The position numbers and the translations under genes are program-made. The notes below the pieces were generated by a model. The model did not search any database. It saw nothing but the letters and a program-made list of their open reading frames with translations, and was not told the DNA's origin. A stretch of DNA of 64,000 bases from positions 2,831,455 to 2,895,454 of the forward strand of contig NZ_CP124543.1 of NCBI RefSeq assembly GCF_029953635.1. The letters are read 5' to 3'. This DNA is from Halotia branconii CENA392. Its GTDB lineage: Bacteria > Cyanobacteriota > Cyanobacteriia > Cyanobacteriales > Nostocaceae. Shown piece by piece: positions 9,115-17,459 of the stretch (the stretch's first letter is position 1; each line of letters opens with the position of its first letter).

Positions 9115-9585
9115 ATGTCTTTTGATTATTCTTTAGACTTTCAAAATATTGATTTCCGTCAACATCCTGAACTTTATCGTATTGGCAAAGGTGAGCAGGG
9201 TGTACTTTTGGTAGAACCATACAAATCAGAAATCTTACCTCATTGGCGATTCAAAACTCCTGATATCGCTAAAGAATCTAGTGAACAAATCTATAGTTTA
9301 TTTCTGGAATATTTAGCACAAGATGATTTTGTTGGTGCAGATATGGCAAGGAAATTTATTCAAATGGGTTATACTCGCTCCCGTCGTTATGCTAATCATA
9401 AAAGTGGCAGAAAATATAAAAAAACTTCTTCAGAAACAGGTGATAAAAAAGAAATTCTACCATACGAAGTAGACCATATAAAAGCCGAATCAGCAGCAAT
9501 ATTTAAAGCAAAATGGATACAAGCTAAAACAAATGAAAAATATCTCCAGCTTTTAGCTAAACATAAACAATTGTATGAAAAATAA
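9115..9585 (+). CDS. DUF4385 family protein
   Basis: A 156-residue protein matching the conserved DUF4385 pattern from memory: FDYSLDFQNIDFRQHPELYRIG, then GEQGVLLVEPYKSEILPHWRFKTP. These are followed by a helical stretch and a basic segment SGRKYKK. Function is unknown. Members occur in bacteria, algae and phages. The first 90 residues carry the conserved core and the C-terminal third is lysine-rich. It is monocistronic and ends just before a strong palindromic terminator shared with the convergent gene. Confidence 0.8.
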   Translation: MSFDYSLDFQNIDFRQHPELYRIGKGEQGVLLVEPYKSEILPHWRFKTPDIAKESSEQIYSLFLEYLAQDDFVGADMARKFIQMGYTRSRRYANHKSGRKYKKTSSETGDKKEILPYEVDHIKAESAAIFKAKWIQAKTNEKYLQLLAKHKQLYEK

Positions 9586-9600
9586 CAGTTCAGGAACAAC

Positions 9601-9635
9601 AAGATCCCCGACTTCTTTGAGAAGTCGGGGATCTT
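9601..9635. terminator. bidirectional palindromic terminator / dispersed repeat
   Basis: Two perfect 16-bp arms, aagatccccgacttct (9601-9616) and its complement (9620-9635), surround a 3-nt loop between convergent genes. A near-identical hairpin lies at 49894-49926 after vapC. The family is therefore dispersed and probably serves as a terminator in both places. Confidence 0.8.
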
Positions 9636-9656
9636 AGCCTCTTAATTTTTAATAGA

Positions 9657-10046
9657 TTAGTAGGGAGTATTAAAAGCTTCCCAAGCGGCTTTAGCAGCCC
9701 TTTGAAAGCGATCGCCAAAATCTGTAATTTCTTTCATTAACAAATGCCAATTTCTCTCGGTTTCGTTTTGCATTACAGCCCAAGAGTGTTCTAAGCGATC
9801 GCGCTCAATGAGTTTTTCTCTTTCAATTGCTTCTCTGGCTTGACGCACAGCATTTAAATAAGTTTCACGAGTTAAAGTACCTGCTGACTCTGCCTCAGTT
9901 TGGGCGCGTCTTTTAAGCGCTTCAATTAAGGCTTTGGTTTCGCGTTTAACTTCATCTGTTTCGCCAGCCATTTCGGTTTCTACCATTTCGTTGGTTTGAG
10001 AACTGATTTCTACTACTACTACGGGTTCAATATTGTGATCAGTCAT
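9657..10046 (-). CDS. helical hypothetical protein next to htpX
   Basis: About 129 residues, starting at the ATG at 10046 (MTDHNIEP), which has aggaag 8 nt upstream. A longer frame begins at a TTG at 10064 but that would bury the SD. The N-terminal 30 residues are acidic and disordered. The rest is an alpha-helical, Arg/Glu/Lys-rich coiled coil (RETYLNAVRQAREAIEREKLIERD) ending in FQRAAKAAWEAF. No domain is recognised. It lies 67 bp downstream of htpX in the same direction, so it may be co-expressed with this membrane protease. Confidence 0.75.
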   Translation of the reverse strand: MTDHNIEPVVVVEISSQTNEMVETEMAGETDEVKRETKALIEALKRRAQTEAESAGTLTRETYLNAVRQAREAIEREKLIERDRLEHSWAVMQNETERNWHLLMKEITDFGDRFQRAAKAAWEAFNTPY

Positions 10047-10113
10047 AGTTAAAACTTCCTGCAATTACAAAATTTTCTATTGGATCTGCACCTTTGGTTG
10101 ATCTATTAAATAT

Positions 10114-10986
10114 TTAGTAAGCTGTTGTCGGTAATTGTTGTTCTAACTTCAATAATTCTTCAATTCTAACTTCGGTAGGAGGGTGACTAGAGAACAAGTT
10201 ACCCATAAATTGTCCAGAGATGGGATGAATAATTAATAAGGGTTCAAAGGCCGGGTTAGCATTCAAAGGCATTTGTCGCGCTGTCGCTTCTAGTCTTTGC
10301 AAAGCCCTAGCTAAAGCGCGGGGATTACCAGTTAATTTAGCAGCACCAGCATCAGCAGAAAATTCCCGTGTGCGCGAGATTGCTAACTGAATCACTGTAG
10401 CGGCTAATGGTGCGAGAATTACTGTTAACAATACTCCTAAAGGATTTCCACCTCTATTGTTATCTCGTGATCCTGCACCACCAAACCACAAACTATAACT
10501 CAGCATTTGTGCCAAAAAGGAAACAGCACCTGCAACTGTAGCAGCAACAGCTTGGGTTAAGGTGTCACGATTAATAATGTGGGTGAGTTCATGAGCAATA
10601 ACGCCTTCTAGTTCATCCTCTGGCAAAATATTTAAAATGCCTTCGGTGACTGCAACAGCCGCGTGTTCTGGATCGCGCCCTGTGGCAAAAGCGTTAGCAT
10701 TTTGACTAGGAACAATATAAATTCCTGGCATAGGAATATTAGCGCGATCGCTCAATCTCTGCACGATGCGATAAAGTCCCGGCGCTTGTGCTTGAGTCAC
10801 AGGTTGAGCGCGGTAAACTCCTAAGGCAATCTTATCTGATTGATACCAAGAAAATAGATTGGTTACTGCTGCTAAACCAATTCCTATAACCAAGCCACCA
10901 GTTCCACCTATTACCCAGTAACTAATGGCAATCAAAAGACCACTCAGCGCAGCTAACAAAGCAGCTGTTTTCAATTGATTTGTCAT
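10114..10986 (-). CDS. htpX: HtpX-like zinc metalloprotease (M48)
   Basis: A 290-residue integral membrane endopeptidase for membrane protein quality control. The zinc motif is HELTH at 132-136 (VIAHELTHIINRD), with a downstream glutamate in the EFSADAGAAKLTG segment. Two hydrophobic stretches lie at residues 8-46 and another pair around 145-200, consistent with plasma or thylakoid membrane insertion and a cytoplasmic active site. Length and motif spacing match bacterial HtpX. It sits in a minus-strand run of stress-related genes with an M50 protease upstream and a helical protein downstream. Confidence 0.92.
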   Translation of the reverse strand: MTNQLKTAALLAALSGLLIAISYWVIGGTGGLVIGIGLAAVTNLFSWYQSDKIALGVYRAQPVTQAQAPGLYRIVQRLSDRANIPMPGIYIVPSQNANAFATGRDPEHAAVAVTEGILNILPEDELEGVIAHELTHIINRDTLTQAVAATVAGAVSFLAQMLSYSLWFGGAGSRDNNRGGNPLGVLLTVILAPLAATVIQLAISRTREFSADAGAAKLTGNPRALARALQRLEATARQMPLNANPAFEPLLIIHPISGQFMGNLFSSHPPTEVRIEELLKLEQQLPTTAY

Positions 10987-11178
10987 ATTTTCGCTCTCCT
11001 ACTAATTAACAGTAAACAGTTATCAGTTAACAGTTAACAGTGGTAATTAATTTAATTGTATATAACTAAACTAAAATGCATGGTGCAGAAAACATGTAAT
11101 CTCAAGTACGGTTTCCCCACTCTATTTGTAAGAATACAATTGATTTTAGTTTTAGAGATACTTTGATATTTAAAGATC

Positions 11179-11211
11179 CAAACCTCCCTCAGCAATTTTG
11201 AGGAAGGTTTG
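11179..11211 (-). terminator. hairpin after the M50 protease gene
   Basis: An imperfect stem caaacctccctca / tgaggaaggtttg lies just beyond the stop at 11240 on the minus strand. A weak T-rich tail follows. The remaining gap to htpX holds a tcagttaacag-type repeat. Confidence 0.5.
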
Positions 11212-11239
11212 AAAGGAAATCTTGTTGAGTGGAGATAAC

Positions 11240-12364
11240 TTATGCCGGGTTAGGTTGATATCTATTTTGCAGTAGTTTGATCACCGCAGCTTTTTCTAAA
11301 ATTCCCACTAGAACACCATTGTCACGAATTACAGGCAGGGCAGATAACTTTTGTTGTTCGAGTAGTTGCACTACTTCTAATAAAGGTTGGTCTGATTTTA
11401 CTGTAGTCGATTGAGCGATCGCTCGCATAACTTCTCGAACTGGAGTTTCTGACCACATTGTGGGAGAAATATTTCGCAAATCATCAACAGCGATCGCACC
11501 TACTAATTGTCCATCATCATCTGTGACTAAGAAACGTCGCCAGTCTTTGCCACTGGTAATTTGAGCATCAGCAAACTCTCTCAGGCTGATGTTTGCAGAT
11601 ACAATTGGACTGTTGAGTGTTACAGCATCTGCTGCTGTCAAACCTGTAAGTTGTTCTTGGACTCTGGCATATTGAGCTGCATTGCCAGCGTTTTGCAACA
11701 GAAAGAAACCAATTAACAAGTTCCAAAAGTTAGCGAAGCTACCAAAAAATAGTAGCGGTAGTAAGCCAGAAGCGATCGCTACCCAACCAAATATTTGTCC
11801 AACTCGACTAGCAAAAGTCACACCTTTATAAGGATTTCCTGTAATTTTCCAGACAATGGCTTTGAGGATATTACCGCCATCTAAAGGTAAGCCAGGAATC
11901 AAATTAAATAGTGCTAAGGCCAAGTTTACAGCAGCTAAAACACCAAGTATTGCAGCTAAGGGGCCTGATGCAGCACTAGCGATACCAATCCCTGTAACGA
12001 TTCCGCTAAGTAATAAACTAACTAAAGGCCCAGCGATCGCTACCCAAAACGCTTCTGCTGGGGTTTTCGATTCTTTTTCTAAACTTGCTAAACCGCCAAA
12101 TATAAATAATGTGATCGATTTTACATCAATTCCTTGGCGAATCGCGACAAAGCTATGTCCTAATTCATGGGCGACGACAGAGGCAAACAATAACAACGCT
12201 GTCATCAATCCCAGTAGCAAAGTTACTCCCCCAGCTAATTGAGGAAATTGTGCCGCCAGTCCACTGCTATAAGTCCAAGCTACTAAGCCCAGAACTAAAA
12301 ACCACGATGGATGGATATAGAAGGGAATCCCGAAGAGATTACCAACGCGAATTGTGCCATTCAT
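11240..12364 (-). CDS. site-2 type intramembrane protease (M50) with CBS pair
   Basis: A membrane metalloprotease of the S2P family, about 374 residues. HELGH (residues 66-70 from this start) provides two zinc ligands within the second hydrophobic segment, and NLIPGLPLDGG (about 155-165) provides the distal aspartate. At least five hydrophobic segments precede a C-terminal pair of CBS domains (about 235-365), which usually bind adenosyl ligands and could couple activity to energy status. The start at 12364 (MNGTIRVGNLFGIPFYIHP) has aaaggtg 5 nt upstream and is preferred over the ATG seven codons earlier. Substrate is unknown; S2Ps often cleave anti-sigma factors. Confidence 0.88.
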   Translation of the reverse strand: MNGTIRVGNLFGIPFYIHPSWFLVLGLVAWTYSSGLAAQFPQLAGGVTLLLGLMTALLLFASVVAHELGHSFVAIRQGIDVKSITLFIFGGLASLEKESKTPAEAFWVAIAGPLVSLLLSGIVTGIGIASAASGPLAAILGVLAAVNLALALFNLIPGLPLDGGNILKAIVWKITGNPYKGVTFASRVGQIFGWVAIASGLLPLLFFGSFANFWNLLIGFFLLQNAGNAAQYARVQEQLTGLTAADAVTLNSPIVSANISLREFADAQITSGKDWRRFLVTDDDGQLVGAIAVDDLRNISPTMWSETPVREVMRAIAQSTTVKSDQPLLEVVQLLEQQKLSALPVIRDNGVLVGILEKAAVIKLLQNRYQPNPA

Positions 12365-12638
12365 GTCGTACACCTTTAATTTCATTTGCGAGAGTTTTGC
12401 ATTTACCTCTCTCTCTATGTTCTTATTGTAACGGAGTGTTAAGGGATTTTAATCTTTGTCATGGTCGTAGTCTCCGTCCGCTAAGGTACGGTTATTGATA
12501 CTAATTTGGGTTCTATTGTAGTAGTTCAAGGTTGATGAGATTGCTTCCTTCCACTTTGTTCTAGTCGCAATGACGGAAGGAATACCATATTTGACTGCAA
12601 CTTGGTATGAGAATAGAATACAGGCTTAAAAAACCATA

Positions 12639-12669
12639 AAGTGAGTCAGGAAGTTAAAACCGACTCACT
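12639..12669 (-). terminator. probable terminator of the Mn catalase gene
   Basis: Arms gtgagtcagg (12641-12650) and ccgactcac (12660-12668) form a stem. Read on the minus strand it is followed by ttta and then a run of six T about 10 nt on. The rest of 12386-12735 shows no gene. Confidence 0.55.
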
Positions 12670-12735
12670 CATTTTTCTCAAGATTGAGAGTTATTCTAGA
12701 GAATTAAAAGTTAAAGTAACTTTCACTCTCAAAAA

Positions 12736-13428
12736 TTAGGATTTGCTTTCAGCTGGATTTGCAATATATTTAAACGTTGGCTCCGAGTTCCAAGGGCCGC
12801 GTTCATCTTTACCGTTACCGTTTGTAGATAAGTTGTAGTAAATATCTACAGTTTCATCTGGTTGAATATTGCCAAATAGCGGGTCGGTTAATTTACCCAG
12901 TGAATCTAGAGCCTTCATAAACATCTGGGTGTGAGAAATTTCTCTAGTTAATAGATGAACTAAAGTCTCTTTAGTTTTTTGGTCGGCTGCTAGTTTAATT
13001 AACGATTCGTAAGTCTGACGAGCGCCAGCTTCGGCTGCAATGTTAGCTCTCAAATCACGCACTACATCGCCGCCTTCATTCAAATAATTCGCTGACCAAG
13101 CACTACCCTGACTGTCTAGAAAATGAGGACCCATTCCTCGCACAGCAAACAAAGTACTCTTATAAGCATCTGTTTGATCCACATTTTTAGTGTGAGCTTC
13201 AATCAACTTACCAACCATTTCTAAGTGGCCAAACTCCTCAATGGCTATATCTTGGAGCATGTCTTTAATGCCAGGATTTTCGATATGAAATGATTGTACC
13301 CAATACTGAAGAGCCGCTGATAACTCTCCAGTCGCTCCACCAAATTGCTCAAGTAGTAATTGAGCAAAACGAGGATCTGCATCACCTACATCCACGACAT
13401 GAATTGGCTCTTTCTTATGGAAAAACAT
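12736..13428 (-). CDS. manganese catalase
   Basis: A 230-residue four-helix-bundle di-manganese catalase that dismutates H2O2 without heme. Ligand residues expected from the family are visible: E35 in GATGELSAALQYW, E65 and H68 in IEEFGHLEM, and later E and H residues in AAEAGARQTYE and REISHTQMF. It is the short form typical of cyanobacteria, without a long C-terminal tail. It is single-cistron with a hairpin terminator. It lies beside membrane proteases and a GlsB-type protein, suggesting an oxidative or membrane stress neighbourhood. Confidence 0.93.
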   Translation of the reverse strand: MFFHKKEPIHVVDVGDADPRFAQLLLEQFGGATGELSAALQYWVQSFHIENPGIKDMLQDIAIEEFGHLEMVGKLIEAHTKNVDQTDAYKSTLFAVRGMGPHFLDSQGSAWSANYLNEGGDVVRDLRANIAAEAGARQTYESLIKLAADQKTKETLVHLLTREISHTQMFMKALDSLGKLTDPLFGNIQPDETVDIYYNLSTNGNGKDERGPWNSEPTFKYIANPAESKS

Positions 13429-13677
13429 ACAATCTCACTTCAATTATTTTCAACACAATATTGGGTTATGGGATTTAATAAAATCTCAAACATCTCCCAT
13501 TTAATTAACCCAAATTTTTATGCAACACTTTTAAGATACTTTTGAGTAGAAGTAGTAGAAGTATCAGTGCGCTATTTTCAAAAATTGGCTCTCACCAATA
13601 TAAATAAAAGCCTTTTAGCTTTTTATTACTTACAAACTTTGCTCAAGACAAAAAGAAAAGATAGTTGGGGTATAGTA

Positions 13678-13715
13678 TCTAGTAGATGCTTTCCCTGTTT
13701 AACACAGCTACTAGA
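13678..13715. terminator. weak hairpin after the GlsB-like gene
   Basis: Arms tctagtag (13678-13685) and ctactaga (13708-13715) could pair downstream of the minus-strand stop at 13737. There is no T-run, so terminator function is uncertain. Nothing else is seen in the 13429-13736 gap. Confidence 0.3.
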
Positions 13716-13736
13716 CATCACTTTTTATTAAAGAAA

Positions 13737-14009
13737 TTAGGCGTTGCTGCTTCTAGACAGTAATCCCCATAGAAAGATAGCAATCATTGCACCAATAATA
13801 GCCACGACTAAACCACCAATACTTAAACTAGCAGCTGTTAGTTGCAATGTACCCGTCTGTAGTAATGTAAATACGCTACCACCAATGAAAGCACCTACAA
13901 TACCTAGGATCATTGTGGATAAAATTCCACCACCTTGTCTTCCTGGATAGATAGCTTTACCAATCGCACCAGCTAAAAGTCCCAAAATTATCCAAGCAAT
14001 AATATTCAT
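13737..14009 (-). CDS. GlsB/YeaQ/YmgE family membrane protein
   Basis: A 90-residue protein with three hydrophobic helices and conserved glycine patterns: IILGLLAGAIGKAIYPGRQGGG, ILGIVGAFIGGSVF and GAMIAIFLWGLL. This is the transglycosylase-associated / GlsB stress-response family of small inner-membrane proteins, whose biochemical role is unknown. The length is slightly above the usual 80-85. It is monocistronic. The 347-bp gap upstream (14010-14356) is AT-rich and shows no further gene. Confidence 0.88.
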   Translation of the reverse strand: MNIIAWIILGLLAGAIGKAIYPGRQGGGILSTMILGIVGAFIGGSVFTLLQTGTLQLTAASLSIGGLVVAIIGAMIAIFLWGLLSRSSNA

Positions 14010-14356
14010 ACAGTTTCCTCAAAAATTTATTTTGCTTTCATCTGTATCCACAATACCAATACTTCTTAGCAATTCTTTCTACCAGATGAGAGAGATATGA
14101 AAACCAAAAGGTAGATAAAATGTTGAGGTTAATTAGAAATTTGAATTTTAGCATATTTACAAGCTGAAAATAAAAATTTATGTCTATATTAAATCTGTAT
14201 TTAATGTCTTTTACTTTTTATTAATAGATTAAAATTTATGTTTTATGGCTAAAAAAGTTCGTAGTAAAAACTTTAGTCCTAATTGTTTTAAGCATTAAAG
14301 TCTTAATTTTGAACTTTGAGAACTAACTTGACAAATTAATAGTTGTCAACCTGGAC

Positions 14357-15742
14357 TTAAATCGCACGGGAAAATTGTTTATCCCGATTTTGATTATGCA
14401 TATCAAATACTACAGCAATATTTCTAACTAACAGCCTACCTATATCTGTAATTTGGATATGGTTACTTGAGGTACTAACGAGTCCATCGGCTTCTAATGG
14501 CTTTAACCCTTCTATTTCGTGAGTAAAATAATCATCAAAATTAATCTGATATTTATCCTCTATCTCTTGCTTGTATAGATGAAAATGAGACATTATACAC
14601 ATAATCACGTCACGTCGGATCATGTCATCTTGGGTCAAGTTGATGCTTTTACTAATGGGTAAAATAGCTCCAGCGATCGCCTGATAGTAATCTTTTAACT
14701 GCTTGTGGTTTTGGAAATAAGCGTCATTTAACATACTGATCGATGAAACACCAAACCCCAAAAGTTCTGTACCAGCGTGGGTAGTGTAGCCCTGAAAGTT
14801 ACGCTGGAGAGTGCGATCGCGTTGGGCGATCGCCAGTTCATCGTTAGGTTTGGCAAAATGATCCATACCAATAAATACATACTGACTATTGGTCAATTCC
14901 TCAATAGTCATTTTCAGAATTTCTAACTTTTCTTGCGGTTGAGGCAATGCTTCTTGAGGAATATTTTTTTGTGCTGGCTTTAGCCACGGTACATAAGCAA
15001 AGTTAAAAACAACTATGCGGTTAGGATCTAATTGAATTGTCTTTTTCACTGTCTCCTGAAATGTCTGGAGATTTTGATATGGTAAACCATAGATGAGATC
15101 TACATTTACACTGTCAAACTTAGCTGCTTTAACCCAACTCATTACATCAAACAGCATTTCTTCTGGTTGTACGCGATTCACAGCTACTTGTACTTCGCGA
15201 TTAAAATCTTGGATACCAAAACTAATGCGGTTAAACCCAATTTCTCTGAGAAAGAAAATATAGTTTTTATCAACATAACGAGGATTTATCTCAATTGAGA
15301 TTTCTGCTTGTGGATCAACATTAAAGTAGCGATTGATGTTTTTCCATAAAAATTGTACTTGGTCAAGATCTAAGTAATTAGGTGTACCGCCACCCCAATG
15401 AATTTGCAGCACTTTTCTCTCTGAATCAATCAAGCTTGCCATATTCTTGATTTCTTCAACCAAGTACTCTAGATAAGGTTCAGCAATACTCTTGTTATTA
15501 GAAATTACCGTATTACAACCGCAGAAGTAACAAGCACTCTGACAAAAAGGAATATGGAAATATAAAGATAATGGAGATTTTCTGTGATTTGAGGCAGCGA
15601 TCGCAGCTTGAAAATCAGTGATACTAAACCCTTCTTTTAACTCTGTAGCAGGCGGGTAACTAGTGTATCTGGGTGCAGGAGTATCATACTTTTCGATCAT
15701 ATCTAGATCAAATTTGACACTAGGTAGTAGAAAAACCATCAA
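14357..15742 (-). CDS. hemN: oxygen-independent coproporphyrinogen III oxidase
   Basis: A 461-residue radical SAM enzyme converting coproporphyrinogen III to protoporphyrinogen IX without O2, for heme and chlorophyll synthesis. The cluster-binding cysteines are C67, C71 and C74 (PFCQSACYFCGC) with the extra HemN cysteine C76. The N-terminal YDTPAPRYTSYPPATE is the hallmark that separates true HemN from HemW-like homologues. The C-terminal HemN domain is present and length is normal. In cyanobacteria this form works at low oxygen or in heterocysts. It is monocistronic and no clear regulator site is seen upstream. Confidence 0.94.
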   Translation of the reverse strand: MMVFLLPSVKFDLDMIEKYDTPAPRYTSYPPATELKEGFSITDFQAAIAASNHRKSPLSLYFHIPFCQSACYFCGCNTVISNNKSIAEPYLEYLVEEIKNMASLIDSERKVLQIHWGGGTPNYLDLDQVQFLWKNINRYFNVDPQAEISIEINPRYVDKNYIFFLREIGFNRISFGIQDFNREVQVAVNRVQPEEMLFDVMSWVKAAKFDSVNVDLIYGLPYQNLQTFQETVKKTIQLDPNRIVVFNFAYVPWLKPAQKNIPQEALPQPQEKLEILKMTIEELTNSQYVFIGMDHFAKPNDELAIAQRDRTLQRNFQGYTTHAGTELLGFGVSSISMLNDAYFQNHKQLKDYYQAIAGAILPISKSINLTQDDMIRRDVIMCIMSHFHLYKQEIEDKYQINFDDYFTHEIEGLKPLEADGLVSTSSNHIQITDIGRLLVRNIAVVFDMHNQNRDKQFSRAI

Positions 15743-16293
15743 AACCTCTTGGTAGTTGGTTGTATAGGTAATAGCAAAAAAACTACTTTCATCTTTTTGT
15801 CTTTGTGGTTAAAAATACTTTTTGCACCACCAAGACACTCAAAAAAATAGGGTTACTGCTGTTTAGTTTAAAGATCAGCAGCAATCCATGATGTGTTGAT
15901 TTCAACCAAACAGCATTATTTGCAAAAAATTAATTTACTGTAGCGATTTCGATACCAACCAATTTTCACTTTATTGTTCATCCTTTACACTTCATACTTC
16001 TGAGAATCTGTATCATTACTATCCAGCAAGTAACACTGCCGATACAAAATCCAGTCATTTTTATTTTTCTCTCACAGAATCATTTAACTATCAATCTTCG
16101 TATAGTTATAAAGCTATTAATATTTCTTTATATTTTTCAGTTAAGATCCAGGCTTTGCAAATCTAGGTTACTAGGTTATCTATGCCAATTTTCTTTTCAA
16201 GAATTTAACTGATATGCCACAAAAGCGCTTTCTGCTTTTATAGATATAAAACGATACAAGCAAGTTTCATGGTTAAGTCTCTCGAAACCTCTC

Positions 16294-16433
16294 ATACCGT
16301 TTCACTTTAAAGTTGATACATTTGGGCAAGCAGGGGGAGCAGGGGGAGCAGGGGAGGCAAGGGAGGAAAGAGGGTTATTATTTAATTCTTCTCTCCCCCT
16401 GCCTGAGAACAGCCTACCTCAACCAAACGGTAT
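16294..16433. repeat. MITE-like inverted repeat with internal STRR
   Basis: The 9-bp ends ataccgttt (16294-16302) and aaacggtat (16425-16433) are perfect inverted repeats around 122 bp. That interior holds a tandem gcaggggga-type array (about 16328-16365) and its pyrimidine-rich counterpart. The ends resemble those of the element at 60457-60717. No target duplication is evident here. The remainder of the 15743-16560 gap is AT-rich with no gene that I can support. Confidence 0.55.
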
Positions 16434-16562
16434 TGACATTGAACTTACTAACAATGAGTCAAAATAACTGTAGTATCTAGTTGAAAAATAGCTTAACAAA
16501 TTTCTGTAAAACTACATCAATAAAATATGCCCAATATAAAAATTTTATATGCCTAACTAAAT

Positions 16563-16727
16563 TTACCATAGGATAATTGGTAAACCTGCAATAAAAGATG
16601 CAATACTTGTCCAAAGAGTGAATCTCTCCAGATTTCCTTCATCTAAAGCAAGACTCATTTGCTTAATTGCTGATAATAGCGCGGCTAACAGTAGTATAAG
16701 AAATGCCAAATATTTCCAAGCAATCAT
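16563..16727 (-). CDS. small membrane protein, 54 residues
   Basis: A short frame in a 1.2-kb gap otherwise without genes. ATG at 16727 is preceded by aggg at 6 nt spacing and the stop is TAA at 16563. The product has a hydrophobic helix (residues 6-20, LAFLILLLAALLSA), a short polar middle with LDEGNLERF, and a second hydrophobic helix (40-54, ending GLPIILW). The two-span layout with a charged loop is the pattern of a real small membrane protein. It does not overlap another gene. The family is not recognised. It could belong to the many small cyanobacterial photosynthesis-associated membrane proteins, but nothing here proves that. Confidence 0.55.
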   Translation of the reverse strand: MIAWKYLAFLILLLAALLSAIKQMSLALDEGNLERFTLWTSIASFIAGLPIILW

Positions 16728-16980
16728 ACTTTGCCCTATTTTACTGTCAAGGTAAACATAATAGGTTTTTAACAGGCTATACCATGTTTTTCTGTTATCT
16801 ATTTAGCATTTAAAGATATCAGTTTTGATCGACAACTAAATCGGCGTTTTAGTGAAGTTGAGACTTCGCTAGCTAGGCAAATCTGAGAATTGTCGTACTT
16901 GTGTACCACAAAATATTTTTTTACTAAAAGTACCAAATAAATTTAAAATAATTTTTATAATAAGTGTTATTTCTAAACTT

Positions 16981-17418
16981 ATGCCAATTTATAACAAATT
17001 AATTGAAATTCGCACTCAACCGGGGATTAATATTCATAACATTACATCTCATATTAAAGATTTTATAGCAGCTAGTACCATTCAAAATGGTCAAGTTCTA
17101 GTATTTTCTCGTCATACAACAACTGCACTGGTTATTAATGAAGATGAAGTTAGACTACTAGAAGATATTAAAGTATTCTTGCGAAAATTAGCTCCCGAAT
17201 CAGACCGTTATTTACATAATGATTTGCATTTAAGAGTTGTACCAGAAGATGAGCCTATAAATGCTCATTCTCACTTAATGGCAATGATGCTGACTACTAG
17301 CGAAGTTATTCCTATTATGGATGGAAAACTAGGTTTAGGAACTTGGCAATCAGTATTATTTTTTGAGTTGGATGGCCCTCGTCAAAGAACTGTATGTTTA
17401 CAAATTTCTGGGAATTAA
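16981..17418 (+). CDS. YjbQ/UPF0047 family protein (secondary thiamine-phosphate synthase)
   Basis: A 145-residue protein of the UPF0047 family. The conserved SRHTTTALVINEDE block (about 43-56) supplies a metal-site histidine. NDLHLRVVPEDEPINAHSHLMAMML carries the conserved histidine pair, and LGTWQSVLFFELDGPRQRTV closes the barrel. E. coli YjbQ has weak thiamine phosphate synthase activity, and the physiological role is open. It is a single plus-strand gene convergent with the GCS2 ligase gene and ends 41 bp from it. Confidence 0.88.
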   Translation: MPIYNKLIEIRTQPGINIHNITSHIKDFIAASTIQNGQVLVFSRHTTTALVINEDEVRLLEDIKVFLRKLAPESDRYLHNDLHLRVVPEDEPINAHSHLMAMMLTTSEVIPIMDGKLGLGTWQSVLFFELDGPRQRTVCLQISGN

Positions 17419-17459
17419 TAATATCGAGCTTACAGGCAATTTATTTGTGGCTAAGATTG

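Noticed and set aside
12250-12498. Plus-strand 82-codon frame overlapping the start of the M50 protease gene
   Set aside because: It is antisense to a confident gene and its product looks random; the end lies in a spacer without an SD.
14243-14297. Short frame MAKKVRSKNFSP... in the 14010-14356 gap
   Set aside because: Only 17 codons, no SD and no recognisable feature in an AT-rich spacer.
16294-16433. Second copy of the 60457-60717 MITE
   Set aside because: The ends are similar (taccgttt/aaacggta) but the interior and length differ and no taa or other duplication flanks it, so kinship is unproven.
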